A DNA stretch of 64,000 bases from Aliikangiella sp965214955 (lineage in GTDB: Bacteria; Pseudomonadota; Gammaproteobacteria; Enterobacterales; Kangiellaceae): assembly GCA_965214955.1 (NCBI GenBank), contig CBDCCU010000015.1:26342-90341 (forward strand). The letters run 5' to 3'. The notes under the pieces are model-generated. The model worked only from the letters and a program-made list of their open reading frames with translations, was not told the DNA's origin and ran no database searches. Below, piece after piece: positions 17,139 to 26,378 of the stretch. The translations under genes were made by a program, and so were the position numbers. Within the stretch, counting starts at the first letter, position 1. Every line of letters begins with the position of its first letter.

Positions 17139-18236
17139 TTAATGTTTTGAACTTAGGCTATCTACAATAATACAATTTCGACCATTATTTTTGGCGGCGT
17201 ATAATGCATGATCGGCTTTTACTAGGGCGCTTCGGGTAGATTGGAGTTTGTCGATGCTACTTATGCCAAAGCTTAACGATAGTTTAATTTTATAGTCTTG
17301 GTGCTCGAACTCTGTTTCAGCGAGGTGTTGCTTTATTTTGGAGCAAATATCAACGGCTTGCTGTGGGCTGGTTTCGGGAAATATTAATAAAAACTCCTCT
17401 CCACCCCAGCGAACCACAAGATCACCTTCGCGAGTTAATTGTGTGAAAATTTTGGCTAGTTGTACTAAAACATAATCACCACATTCGTGACCATAGTTAT
17501 CATTAATTTGCTTAAAGTGATCAATATCGCAAATAACCACAGAGCAAATATAGTTGGGATCTTCAATAAAACTCTCTATTAAGTCGAGCCGATTTCGAGC
17601 TTCTCTACGATTGGCTAGTTGGGTTAAAGTATCAATATGAGAGGCTTGTTTAAATTGTTCTTTAAGTTCGTGTAACCTTTTATTGGTTTGTGTTCTCGAA
17701 TATTCGTGCACAAAGCTCAGTATGCTTAACCCTAAAAATGAAAAGATAAAACGAGACATTTGTGTTGGTGTATAGTCGGCCTGAAGGATACCAAGAGAAG
17801 GCACATAAAAAATAATTGATGCCCCAGCAATTAATAAAGCAATAGCTATAGTGCCTTTTTTAGCTCCTAGCATTTGAAATAAAGCTGGAACAACCGCATA
17901 ACACCAAAGCATTCCCGTATTATTAGCAGCGCCAGTAATAATTAAATAAAAGAACAGTAGTAGGCATATCATACAGGCAAGAATTGCGGCTCTTTCAATA
18001 CTACGACTTTTAATCATATAGACATAAGTGGCAATTGAAAGAACCCAAAAAGAAGTGAGTGCCGTAAATAACAGTGTGTTTTTTGCTATGATTGCTAAAT
18101 AAATGAATAGGGGGAAAAATACTACAGCAACAATAGTAAATAGAGCAATAGCCGTTCCGTGCCAAAGCTCATTTAAATTTGCTTTTCTGCAAATTTCTTC
18201 ACCAAGTAGTTTTTGTGTAATCTTGGATATTGCCAT
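17139..18236 (-). CDS. membrane diguanylate cyclase (GGDEF)
   Basis: Residues ~25-185 contain six hydrophobic segments. The C-terminal ~170 residues are a GGDEF domain: DTLTQLANRREARNRLD, ICDIDHFKQINDNYGHECGD and the active site GGEEF (278-282). The product-inhibition I-site is present as R269-x-x-D272, five residues before GGEEF, so it should make cyclic-di-GMP from GTP and be feedback-controlled. It ends 105 bp before the HAMP-GAF sensor and starts 20 bp after the FliL-like gene. Confidence 0.93.
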   Translation of the reverse strand: MAISKITQKLLGEEICRKANLNELWHGTAIALFTIVAVVFFPLFIYLAIIAKNTLLFTALTSFWVLSIATYVYMIKSRSIERAAILACMICLLLFFYLIITGAANNTGMLWCYAVVPALFQMLGAKKGTIAIALLIAGASIIFYVPSLGILQADYTPTQMSRFIFSFLGLSILSFVHEYSRTQTNKRLHELKEQFKQASHIDTLTQLANRREARNRLDLIESFIEDPNYICSVVICDIDHFKQINDNYGHECGDYVLVQLAKIFTQLTREGDLVVRWGGEEFLLIFPETSPQQAVDICSKIKQHLAETEFEHQDYKIKLSLSFGISSIDKLQSTRSALVKADHALYAAKNNGRNCIIVDSLSSKH

Positions 18237-18256
18237 GTTATCAGACTGTTATAAAG

Positions 18257-18706
18257 TTACTGAAAAATATACTGAGTAAACAAAATATTTTCTATGATGT
18301 CGGCTCCTGTTTCTTCCATGACTGCTTCAGATATTCTTAGCTCAGCCTGCTGCTGTAATGATTTACGTTGTGCTTGATCTCGAATGACCGATTTATCTTG
18401 GCGGTTAAAAAAGTCAATTAACGCATCTTGCATCAGCGGCAGGTGAGTTTCTACTAAAGCAAGATTTTCATCACCGCGTACAACTACTTGAACCTGAACC
18501 ACAACATAACCCATTTTTCTGCCTGTGCCTTGATAAAAAGTCATGATGTTCGGGCTTATTTGGTAATATTTAAGTGGTAATTGTTCTTCTTGTTCTTCTT
18601 CACCTTCTGCGGTTACCTCTTCTCCTTCTACAGACTCTTCCGCTGCCCATAGTGAAGTGTTAACCATGGCGAATAACAGTAGCATTAATAAGCAGAAATT
18701 TTTCAA
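18257..18706 (-). CDS. FliL-like protein with cleavable-type signal peptide
   Basis: The mature part matches FliL in its conserved pattern: YYQISPNIMTFY, then VVQVQVVVRGDEN, HLPLMQDALIDFFNRQD and a C-terminal ENILFTQYIFQ. FliL proteins surround the flagellar motor stator. Ordinary FliL has an N-terminal membrane anchor; here MKNFCLLMLLLFAMVNTSLWA followed by an acidic stretch looks like a cut signal peptide, so it may be fully periplasmic. The start is a TTG at 18706 with AGGGA upstream. No other flagellar gene is in the window. Confidence 0.82.
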   Translation of the reverse strand: MKNFCLLMLLLFAMVNTSLWAAEESVEGEEVTAEGEEEQEEQLPLKYYQISPNIMTFYQGTGRKMGYVVVQVQVVVRGDENLALVETHLPLMQDALIDFFNRQDKSVIRDQAQRKSLQQQAELRISEAVMEETGADIIENILFTQYIFQ

Positions 18707-18819
18707 GCGATTTATCCCTAGATTGATGACTAATGGTTTAATTATAGCTTTAAATTACCAAGGGTGTTAAAGAGTAATTGCTTTTAGCGAAGGAAGTTTA
18801 AAGACAGAGTATTTAAATC

Positions 18820-18850
18820 GTTATAGCCCAGGGAAGATAAGGGCTATAAC
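18820..18850 (-). terminator. hairpin downstream of the rubredoxin gene
   Basis: GTTATAGCCC and GGGCTATAAC form a perfect 10-bp stem with an 11-base loop, 25 bp past the rubredoxin stop. The T tract on the minus strand is poor (GATTTAAAT), so termination strength is uncertain. Confidence 0.5.
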
Positions 18851-18874
18851 TACTTGTTAATTAAGCTGGTTAGG

Positions 18875-19039
18875 CTAAATTTCTACCATTTCAAAATCTT
18901 CTTTACCTACACCGCACTCAGGGCAAAGCCAGTCTTCCGGCACATCTTCCCATTTGGTGCCAGGGGCAATACCATCCTCGGGCCAGCCTTTTTCTTCATC
19001 ATAAATCCACCCACAAACAATACATTCCCATTTTTTCAT
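18875..19039 (-). CDS. rubredoxin (54 aa)
   Basis: The minus strand from the ATG at 19039 encodes a classical rubredoxin: the iron is held by C6-x-x-C9 (CIVCGWIYDEEKG) and C39-x-x-C42 (WLCPECGVGKEDFE), with the usual GIAPGTKWEDVPEDW between. It transfers single electrons, for example to alkane hydroxylases or oxygen-detoxifying enzymes. It is divergent from ubiC, a neighbourhood seen in several gammaproteobacteria. A longer plus-strand frame over the same bases is a shadow. Confidence 0.95.
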   Translation of the reverse strand: MKKWECIVCGWIYDEEKGWPEDGIAPGTKWEDVPEDWLCPECGVGKEDFEMVEI

Positions 19040-19213
19040 AATAATTCTCTATTGCAAACAACTGAATATGGGCAACTTTATAACGACTTTTGTCTAAAAC
19101 TTCAAGCAAGTGAATGTTTTTAACCGAACATCTTGCAGAGAAGTGATGGTAAGTATCAACAGGCATCAATCCTTTGCTATAATCGCAACAGATTTTAAAA
19201 AGATGTTGTTAAA

Positions 19214-19714
19214 TTGAGTCCAAATACTTTTGAGCTACTCGCCTACAGAGGTAGTTTAACCCAGCGTTTTAAAGAAATGATGGGACAAACACCCAAGCTA
19301 ACGGTGCTTAAACAAAGGCGAGAGATTATTCCAATACAAGATAGAATATCATTGCCTATAGGCTCGCGTGAGTGGGCGTTTGTGCGCGAAATAAAAATGT
19401 CAAAGGGAAATCAAGACTGGATGTACGCTCGCACCATAGTGCCAACTGCTACATTAAAAGGAAATGGTGGAAGGTTAACGGGTTTGGGAAACACCTCCAT
19501 TGGTAAAATTTTATTTGGCAGAAATGGCGCTTATCGGCAAGATTTAAAAATTGAAGAGGTTATACAACTGCCAATTGTTAAAGGGCTTAAAATGCAATTA
19601 ATTAATTACCCTTTATGGCAAAGACGCTCTATTTTTGAATTACAATCAGGGCCAATTTTGGTAACAGAATTATTTTTACCCGACTGTCCAATTTATAGTT
19701 CGTCCAATTTATAG
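19214..19714 (+). CDS. ubiC: chorismate pyruvate-lyase
   Basis: UbiC removes pyruvate from chorismate to make 4-hydroxybenzoate, the first step of ubiquinone synthesis. The 166 residues match the family length; conserved pieces are GSLTQRFKE, REWAFVREI, ARTIVP, LGNTSIGKILF, WQRRSIFEL and the C-terminal ILVTELFLPDCPIY. The start is a TTG at 19214, the only start that preserves the full N-terminus. ubiA follows 45 bp downstream, so the two consecutive steps are encoded together. Confidence 0.93.
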   Translation: MSPNTFELLAYRGSLTQRFKEMMGQTPKLTVLKQRREIIPIQDRISLPIGSREWAFVREIKMSKGNQDWMYARTIVPTATLKGNGGRLTGLGNTSIGKILFGRNGAYRQDLKIEEVIQLPIVKGLKMQLINYPLWQRRSIFELQSGPILVTELFLPDCPIYSSSNL

Positions 19715-19759
19715 TTCAGTTTATACTCATGATCATAACCGCTCAAAATTAGCCTTTAA

Positions 19760-20725
19760 GTGTCAATGAAATCAAATAAACCAACATCATCGGTAACTTT
19801 TTGGAATACTTTGCTGCTTATGCTTAAAGAAGCCAAGTTACAAGTGTTTAAATTAGCACCTTCACACATTTGGCAAGCTCGTATCAAAGAATATGGGTTG
19901 CTCATGCGTGTTGATAAACCCATAGGCACACTTTTGCTACTTTGGCCAACATTGTGGGCGCTTTGGTTGGCAAACAAAGGTGTTCCTCCGGTATCGTTAA
20001 TTGTTATTTTTACTCTTGGGGTATTTTTTACTCGTTCAGCAGGTTGTGTGATTAACGACTTTGCCGATAGGCATTTTGATGGCAAAGTAGAAAGAACAAA
20101 AAACAGACCATTAGCCACAGGCAGAGTTTCAGAAAAAGAAGCCATTATTCTATTTTTAGTTTTGTCACTGTTAGCCTTTGGGTTAGTTCTTTTTTTAAAT
20201 AAATATACAATCGTGTTGTCATTTATTGCTATTGTGATTGTTACTATTTATCCCTTTATGAAGCGTGTAACCTATTTTCCTCAAGTGGTGTTAGGGAGCG
20301 CTTTTTCAATGTCGATCCCTATGGCATTTGCAGCAAGTAATAATGAGGTTCCTCTGCAAGCTTGGTTGCTTTATGTGGCAAATTTATTATGGGTGCTAGC
20401 GTACGACACTCTTTATGGTATGGTCGATAAAAAAGATGATCTAAAAATTGGGGTGAAATCAACCGCTATATTATTTGGTGAAGCAGATCTGGCAATTGTT
20501 GGTTTGATCCAAGGATTCTTTTTGTTTGGAATGATTATGGTAGGAAGTCGTTTTAACTTAAATTTTTGGTACTTTATTGGTTTACTCGTTGCTTCTGCAT
20601 TGATTGCATGGCAACTTCACCATTGCCGTAAAAAACAAAGAAAAAACTGTTTTAGCGCTTTTATTAATAATAACTGGGTTGGAGCAGTTATTTTTGTGGG
20701 TATTTTGATTTCAACAATAAAATAG
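19760..20725 (+). CDS. ubiA: 4-hydroxybenzoate polyprenyltransferase
   Basis: UbiA attaches the polyprenyl tail to 4-hydroxybenzoate in the inner membrane. Both prenyl-diphosphate/magnesium motifs are visible: NDFADRHFDGKVERTKNRPL (from N99) and YDTLYGMVDKKDD (from Y215), with about eight membrane segments. There is an extra ~40-residue N-terminal stretch before the usual LMRVDKPIGTLLLLWPTLWA. The frame begins with a GTG at 19760; the ATG at 19766 is equally possible. Confidence 0.96.
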   Translation: MSMKSNKPTSSVTFWNTLLLMLKEAKLQVFKLAPSHIWQARIKEYGLLMRVDKPIGTLLLLWPTLWALWLANKGVPPVSLIVIFTLGVFFTRSAGCVINDFADRHFDGKVERTKNRPLATGRVSEKEAIILFLVLSLLAFGLVLFLNKYTIVLSFIAIVIVTIYPFMKRVTYFPQVVLGSAFSMSIPMAFAASNNEVPLQAWLLYVANLLWVLAYDTLYGMVDKKDDLKIGVKSTAILFGEADLAIVGLIQGFFLFGMIMVGSRFNLNFWYFIGLLVASALIAWQLHHCRKKQRKNCFSAFINNNWVGAVIFVGILISTIK

Positions 20726-20794
20726 ACTTTAATTAAGAGTGTGTCATCCTTTTACAGATAACATGGATAGTTGTAAGACTGCTAGGTTTACAAT

Positions 20795-21202
20795 ATGTCC
20801 CAAATGGCTTCATCAACAGTTATAGACAAGAAAAAAGTTTTAGTTGCAGAAGATGATTTTGCTAATCAGCAAGTGGCTCGTTTATTTTTAAAAAAAATGG
20901 GTTATGAAGCAGAAATTGCAGAAAATGGTCAGCAAGCCATTGAGCTAGCTAACGCTAACCAATACGCTTTAATCTTTATGGATTGTCAAATGCCGCTTGT
21001 TGATGGGTTTGAGGCAACTCGGCAAATTCGCCAACAGAGTAAAAATACCCAAACTCCCATTATCGCTTTAACCGCAAATCTACTCAGAGGCACCGATTCA
21101 GACTGTTTTGATATTGGCATGAACGATATTTTGTTTAAGCCCGTTAAAATGGACAATATGCAGGCTATGCTCAATAAATGGATAAAAGAACATAGAACAT
21201 AG
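20795..21202 (+). CDS. single-domain response regulator (CheY-like)
   Basis: A receiver domain alone: VLVAEDDFANQQVARLFLKK with the acidic pocket, phospho-acceptor D63 in FMDCQMPLVDGFE, the T/S switch in PIIALTAN and the KP motif in DILFKPVKMD. It resembles receivers cut from hybrid kinases more than CheY. It has no DNA-binding or enzymatic output, so it probably relays phosphate. The last codons and stop lie in a 7-bp repeat array. Confidence 0.9.
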   Translation: MSQMASSTVIDKKKVLVAEDDFANQQVARLFLKKMGYEAEIAENGQQAIELANANQYALIFMDCQMPLVDGFEATRQIRQQSKNTQTPIIALTANLLRGTDSDCFDIGMNDILFKPVKMDNMQAMLNKWIKEHRT

Positions 21203-21223
21203 CACTTAGAATTTAGCTCTTAG
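21189..21223 (+). repeat. degenerate heptamer array over the stop codon of the response regulator
   Basis: Five successive 7-base units all end in TAG (the first two are AACATAG). The gene's own TAG stop (21200-21202) is the end of the second unit. Since 7 is not a multiple of 3, the stops fall in all three frames. Confidence 0.7.
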
Positions 21224-21247
21224 AACTCAATCCGCACGCTCAATTCT

Positions 21248-22618
21248 CTACGGATTTAGTTGTAATATTTTTAGTTTACTCTTAATGAGTTGCTCAGCTT
21301 GCTGGTAATCAACTTTATCAATAGCGCTAATATTGTCGGTGAGTTTATGTAAAATTTCTTCTTGAATAACACCTCGGCTTTGCGCCTCGGCATAAGGAAG
21401 GCGATGAAACATAACCATTGAATAGCGTGGACAAAAATGACTTTTAAAGCGTTTTTCTAGCTCGAAAGCCAATGCATTTTTTAATAAAAAACGTTCATCT
21501 CTTACTGAGTCGCGCATGGTAATGTAGTTTTCGATTGCCATATCAGCAATAGCGTTTCCATTGGGCTGTCTTAACGCATCAGTTTGGGTAAAAATGCTTG
21601 CCCAGTCGCTTCCATATTTTTCTATTTGAGTATCGAGCGCCCAAACATCTTCAAAACCGCAATTCATGCCTTGCCCATGGAAAGGCACAACCGCATGAGC
21701 GGCATCACCAATTAAAAGGGCTTTATCTTTATAATGCCAAGGATCGCACCTTACCGTGGCCAGTTGTCCTGTTGGGTTATTAAAGTAATCATCAACCAGT
21801 GTTGGCATTAGGGGGAGAGCATCGGAAAAATGTTGCTTAAAAAAGGCTAATAATGTATCGGCATTATTAATAGCGTTAAAGCTAATATCACCCTCAATTG
21901 GCATAAACAAAGTGACGGTAAAACTTTTATCTAAGTTAGGTAGCGCAATTAACATATAACCACCACGTGGCCAAATATGTAAGGCATTAGGATCCATTTG
22001 AAATTCACCATTGTTATCTGCTGGAATGGTGAGCTCTTTATAGCTATGCCCTAATGGCTCTATTTTATGTTGGTGAGATTGCTTGTTGTGAATGGCATTT
22101 CTTACTGCCGAAGCGCTGCCGTCGGTTCCAATAATTTGAGTGAAAGGTTTATGATATTTTTCACCTGATAATTCATCCTGCAAAAGAATTTTATTATTTT
22201 CAAAATCTACATCAAGGCATTTTTGGTTAAAGTGAATGTTTACTTCGCCTTGCTCTTCGGCGGCATCCATGCACAGGCTATTGAGATCACCACGAGAAAT
22301 CGAATAAATCACCTCGTCTGCTTGTTGACCATAAGGTTGCAAATGCTGATTACCTGCATCATCATGAACCATGCGACCTTTCATTGGTATTAGCATTTTC
22401 TTAACTTGGGGCATTAGTCCTGCTTGTTCCAGTGGAAATATACCGCGATTGGCCAAGGCCAAGTTAATTGAACGACCCGCAGAAATGTTTTGTTTGCGCA
22501 TATCGGGGCGGCGTTCATAAATTTCGACATTAAAACCGCGCTTGGATAAAAATACGGCGGTTAAACTGCCTACAAGCCCTGCGCCTATTAAGGTGATGGT
22601 TGGTTGATTTGCGCTCAT
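21248..22618 (-). CDS. kmo: kynurenine 3-monooxygenase
   Basis: Kmo is an FAD/NADPH hydroxylase that converts L-kynurenine to 3-hydroxykynurenine. The dinucleotide-binding motif is at the N-terminus (ITLIGAGLVGSLTAVFLSKR), followed by the family's AGRSINLALANRG and the second FAD motif ALLIGDAAHAVVPFHGQGMN. At 456 residues it is full length. It is the last gene of the operon; kynU ends 41 bp upstream. Confidence 0.96.
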   Translation of the reverse strand: MSANQPTITLIGAGLVGSLTAVFLSKRGFNVEIYERRPDMRKQNISAGRSINLALANRGIFPLEQAGLMPQVKKMLIPMKGRMVHDDAGNQHLQPYGQQADEVIYSISRGDLNSLCMDAAEEQGEVNIHFNQKCLDVDFENNKILLQDELSGEKYHKPFTQIIGTDGSASAVRNAIHNKQSHQHKIEPLGHSYKELTIPADNNGEFQMDPNALHIWPRGGYMLIALPNLDKSFTVTLFMPIEGDISFNAINNADTLLAFFKQHFSDALPLMPTLVDDYFNNPTGQLATVRCDPWHYKDKALLIGDAAHAVVPFHGQGMNCGFEDVWALDTQIEKYGSDWASIFTQTDALRQPNGNAIADMAIENYITMRDSVRDERFLLKNALAFELEKRFKSHFCPRYSMVMFHRLPYAEAQSRGVIQEEILHKLTDNISAIDKVDYQQAEQLIKSKLKILQLNP

Positions 22619-22658
22619 ATTAATGTCCTATTCTTTACTTCTCTTCTCTAATTTTTAA

Positions 22659-23945
22659 TTATTGTTTAAGACTCGCTTTTAAAATTTGCACAAACTGATA
22701 GCAATCTTCAAAACGATTATAAAGCGGCACTGGAGCAATGCGAATAACATTAGGGTAGCGCCAGTCGCCTGTAACACCAGCTTCTTCTATGCGCTCAAAC
22801 ACAACTTTGCCATCAATGCCATGAGTATCAACGGTTAAACTTAACTGACAGCCATATTCACCTTTATTGCTTGGGGTGAGTATTTTTATATCATCGCCTA
22901 GTTCACTGGTGAGTAAGTAACGCAAATAATCAGTCATTGTTTTTGATTTTTGCGCAAGTTTTTTAATGCCGCCTGCTTGTTTAACCGTGTCGAGTGATGC
23001 GCGAATAGCAGCAAGGGATAAAATAGGCGGGTTGGATAATTGCCAGGCTTCGGCGCTGTGAATCGGTTTAAAATGATTTTCCATTTTAAAGCGGGTGGAT
23101 TTATCGTGTCCCCACCAACCGGCAAAACGAGGTAATGACTCATTAGCATGATGGTTCTCGTGAACAAAACAGCCTGCCACTGAACCTGGCCCCGAATTTA
23201 AGTATTTGTAAGTACACCAGCAAGCAAAGTCTACTTGCCAGTCGTGTAGGCTCATTTCAATATTACCCGCAGCATGAGCTAAATCGAAACCCACTTTACA
23301 GCCTTTACTATGACCTGCTTTAGTAATGGCATGCATATCAAAAACTTGCCCTGTGTAATACTGAACACCAGGCAACATAATTAGGGCAATTTGCTCACCT
23401 TGTTTTTCGATAATATCTAAAATATCTTGTGGGTCTATTGTGCTTTGACCATCACGAGGTTTCACTAAAATCATCGCTTCTTTGGGATCAAAACCATGAA
23501 ACTTAATTTGTGATTCCACCGCATAATGATCCGAAGGAAAAGCATGATCTTCAATTAATATTTTAAAGCGGGTTTTACTGGGCTGATAAAAACTCACCAT
23601 CATAAAATGCAAGTTAGCGGTTAAGGTGTTCATAGCAACCACTTCGGATGGTTTTGCGCCAACTAAATCGGCAAAGCCGTCGGTTAAAAATTCATGGTAG
23701 GGCATCCAAGGATAATCACCCGAAAAATGGCCTTTAACACCGTAGGTTTGCCATTGTTTTAATTCGTCATTTAAGTATTGCTCGGTTAATTGCGGCTGTA
23801 AGCCTAAAGAGTTACCGCAAAAATAAATTTCATCATCACCATTTTTTTGTTTGGGGATATGAAATTGACTGCGCATTGCCGCTAGTGGGTCGTTTTGATC
23901 GAGCGATTGAGCAAACGATAAAGTATTTTCAAAGATCATAAACAT
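22659..23945 (-). CDS. kynU: kynureninase
   Basis: KynU is a PLP enzyme that cleaves kynurenine or 3-hydroxykynurenine to anthranilate or 3-hydroxyanthranilate plus alanine. Typical segments are FCGNSLGLQP, VVAMNTLTANLHFMM, GFDLAHAAGN and the PLP-lysine region CWCTYKYLNSGPGS. The 428 residues are full length. With Kmo and the 3-hydroxyanthranilate enzymes nearby, 3-hydroxykynurenine is the likely substrate. Two in-frame ATGs (23945, 23939) could start it. Confidence 0.97.
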   Translation of the reverse strand: MFMIFENTLSFAQSLDQNDPLAAMRSQFHIPKQKNGDDEIYFCGNSLGLQPQLTEQYLNDELKQWQTYGVKGHFSGDYPWMPYHEFLTDGFADLVGAKPSEVVAMNTLTANLHFMMVSFYQPSKTRFKILIEDHAFPSDHYAVESQIKFHGFDPKEAMILVKPRDGQSTIDPQDILDIIEKQGEQIALIMLPGVQYYTGQVFDMHAITKAGHSKGCKVGFDLAHAAGNIEMSLHDWQVDFACWCTYKYLNSGPGSVAGCFVHENHHANESLPRFAGWWGHDKSTRFKMENHFKPIHSAEAWQLSNPPILSLAAIRASLDTVKQAGGIKKLAQKSKTMTDYLRYLLTSELGDDIKILTPSNKGEYGCQLSLTVDTHGIDGKVVFERIEEAGVTGDWRYPNVIRIAPVPLYNRFEDCYQFVQILKASLKQ

Positions 23946-23955
23946 TTCTCAACAT

Positions 23956-24779
23956 TTAAATTTTATTTAAACTAATAAGCTGTGGATCAGATGGTACTGC
24001 GTCGGTTTTAATTTTGGGGATCTGTAAGTTACATAAATAAAAACCATCTTTAATATTGTTATCAACAAATACCATTTCAGTAATGGTTTTATTGATAAAG
24101 GCATCCATCTTTTAACTGAGTGCTATTAAGTTCAACATTCCAAAATAGTCGATGATTAGAAAGCATGCCTTGATCAAACATTTTGTCGATAGAAGGGAAG
24201 TCTACTAATAAGTGATTAATTTTTCTTTTAAGCAAATAATTAAGCGCGCAATTAGTTAAGTAAACGGGATAATTATCGGTATTATAAGTGGTTGTTTTTT
24301 TGCTGGTTGAATTAGGCAGTGTTCGGATCACTAACCCTTCTAGCTGTTGTTCAGAGTAATCAGCTAAGCTATTTTCTAATTGGGTTTTGGTGATCACTAA
24401 ATTATCAGCATCAAACTCGGGTAAATATTTTTCGCTCACATCTTTTGCAAGGTTCGGTTTAATTGATACAAGCGCAACAGGAAATAATGATTGTTTGAGC
24501 GCTTTATAAACCGCAACGGGTTCATCAACAATATGCGCGACGGATTCAGTATGGGTGCCATTGCAGTGCGGAATAATGGTAAGTTCATTCACATTACAAC
24601 TGCCGCCACGTTTTGGTATCACCAATAAAGCCATCACCTTCGAGAGTTTTGCTGGTGCAAGCCGGCGCACCAAAGTGACTGGGCTGTTTGCCATTAGGCT
24701 TTAAACTAATGGCTATCGACATCGCTTCACCTAGATTTGCCGAGTATTGAATTTGATTAATGGTTAATTCAACCTGCAT
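23956..24779 (-). pseudogene. cyclase-family (KynB-like) arylformamidase gene with two one-base insertions
   Basis: Three partial frames add up to a 273-residue cyclase-family hydrolase. The first (from the ATG at 24779) has AISLKPNGKQPSHFGAPACT. One extra base in the run 24611-24614 shifts it; removing it gives GDTKRGGSCNVNELTIIPHC, including the metal-binding HCNGTHTES. One extra base at 24105-24106 shifts it again; removing it restores DAFINKTITEMVFVDNN and a normal end at 23956. The expected step is N-formylkynurenine to kynurenine plus formate, fitting its place before kynU. True loss and sequencing error cannot be separated here. Confidence 0.82.
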
Positions 24780-24783
24780 ACCA

Positions 24784-25798
24784 TTACCTTGTAAATCGAC
24801 TTAATTCTAAACCTAACCATTCTAGTGCGGTGCCATGTAATAGTCGTGCCTTAGTGGTGGGATCATTGATGTTTTCATTGATCAATTTTCCAGGCTCTAG
24901 CTCACCTAATGGAAATGGATAGTCAGTACCCAGTGCTAATTTATCCGCACCCATCAGTTCAATTAAGTAATGCAACATTTGCGGATCGTGAACTAAAGTA
25001 TCTAAATAGAATTTATCTAAATATTCACGCGGATTGACATTATTATCTATCGCCACTAAATCGGGTCGGCAGTCAAAACCATGCTCGATGCGACCAATGG
25101 TTGAAGGAAACGAACCGCCACCGTGGGCAAAAGCCACTTTTAATTTGGGTAGTCGTTCAAATACACCACCAAAGATCATTGAACAAATGGCAAGAGAAGT
25201 CTCAGCAGGCATACCCACTAGCCACGGAAGCCCAATAATCTTTCATTTGATTTTTGCCCATCATATCCCAAGGGTGAACAAAAATTGATGCGCCTAAATC
25301 TTGTGCGGCGGCAAAAACATCAAATAGCTCGGGCGCATTTAAGTTCCACTCATTAACATGCGAGCCAATTTGTACGCCAGATAGTCCTAAATCATTAACG
25401 CAGCGTTCTAACTCTTTAATGGCTAAATCGGGGGATTGCAAAGGTATAGTGCCAAGCCCTGCAAAGCGTGTTGGGTGATCATCACAAACTTCACCAATAT
25501 GATCGTTAAGTAACATGGAAATATCAAGCGCATGAGCAGGTTTTGCCCAGTAACTAAACATTACAGGAACCGTTGATAAAACTTGCACATCCACTTTATG
25601 TTTATCGCATTCATCCATGCGAACATGCTCATCCCAGCAGTTAGATTCAATCTCGCGAAAGAAGGTTTCATCTTTCATCATGCGCGCACAGCCGCACTTG
25701 TGATGATCGAGGCTTATCCAACCGCCATAGCCGTATTTTTCTTTTAAGTTAGGCCAGTTTTTTGGCAGTATATGGGTATGAATATCAATGGTTAACAT
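24784..25798 (-). pseudogene. nbaD: aminocarboxymuconate-semialdehyde decarboxylase gene with a one-base insertion
   Basis: The frame from the ATG at 25798 has the zinc-binding TIDIHTHILP, then the active-site region IFVHPWDMMG, and shifts at the base run 25231-25233. Removing one base gives DYWLPWLVGMPAETSLAICS and joins the second half (KVAFAHGGGSFPSTIGRIEH ... ALGTDYPFPLGE), for about 337 residues, the normal ACMSD length. The enzyme decarboxylates 2-amino-3-carboxymuconate semialdehyde and so diverts the pathway from quinolinate/NAD synthesis to degradation. Its ATG overlaps the preceding stop (TAATG). Confidence 0.9.
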
Positions 25799-26352
25799 TA
25801 AGAGGTTGCTCCTTGCTTTTGGTGGTCAAACTCAAATTTATTATGCGGCATAATATGACCACATTGATCACAAGTGCGTTTTTCTTCACTTGATAAAAAG
25901 CGATTAAAAACCCCGCCAAAATCATTTTCGATATCACGCAGGGGAAAATATTCTTCATAGAGCTTGTGATTGCATTTTTCACAAAACCACATCAGTGCAT
26001 CGGTTTCATCGGGTCGTCTTACTTGCTCAATCACTAAACCAATAGAGTTTTCAAAGCGCACGGGAGAATGGGGGACTTTAGGTGGCAATAAAAAGACTTC
26101 ACCTGCTTTAATATTATATTCCACCACTTTGTCGTCTTGTTGAGTGCGTAAACACATTTCACCTTCGAGTTGATAAAAAAACTCGGGCCCTTCGTTATAG
26201 TGAAAATCTTTTCTGCCATTAGGGCCGCCAACTACCATAATGATCATATCGCCTTCGCGGTAGACCTCTTTGTTGCAAACAGGCGGTTTTAATTTATCGC
26301 GGTTATCTTCAATCCATTGCTGAAAATTTATCACTTGCATTGGTGCGCTCAT
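25798..26352 (-). CDS. nbaC: 3-hydroxyanthranilate 3,4-dioxygenase
   Basis: This cupin dioxygenase opens the ring of 3-hydroxyanthranilate. The iron ligands lie in RKDFHYNEGPEFFYQLEGEM and LPPKVPHSPVRFEN. The C-terminus carries the rubredoxin-like second iron site of the bacterial enzyme (CEKCNHKLYEEYF ... CDQCGHIMPHNKFEF). At 184 residues it is full length. It lies between nbaF and nbaD in one minus-strand operon. Confidence 0.96.
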   Translation of the reverse strand: MSAPMQVINFQQWIEDNRDKLKPPVCNKEVYREGDMIIMVVGGPNGRKDFHYNEGPEFFYQLEGEMCLRTQQDDKVVEYNIKAGEVFLLPPKVPHSPVRFENSIGLVIEQVRRPDETDALMWFCEKCNHKLYEEYFPLRDIENDFGGVFNRFLSSEEKRTCDQCGHIMPHNKFEFDHQKQGATS

Positions 26353-26378
26353 GGTTACTCCCGTTATGAAATTTTTAT

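Noticed and set aside
18854..19123. Plus-strand reading frame of 89 codons
   Set aside because: It is the antisense shadow of the rubredoxin gene (18875-19039), which has all family residues.
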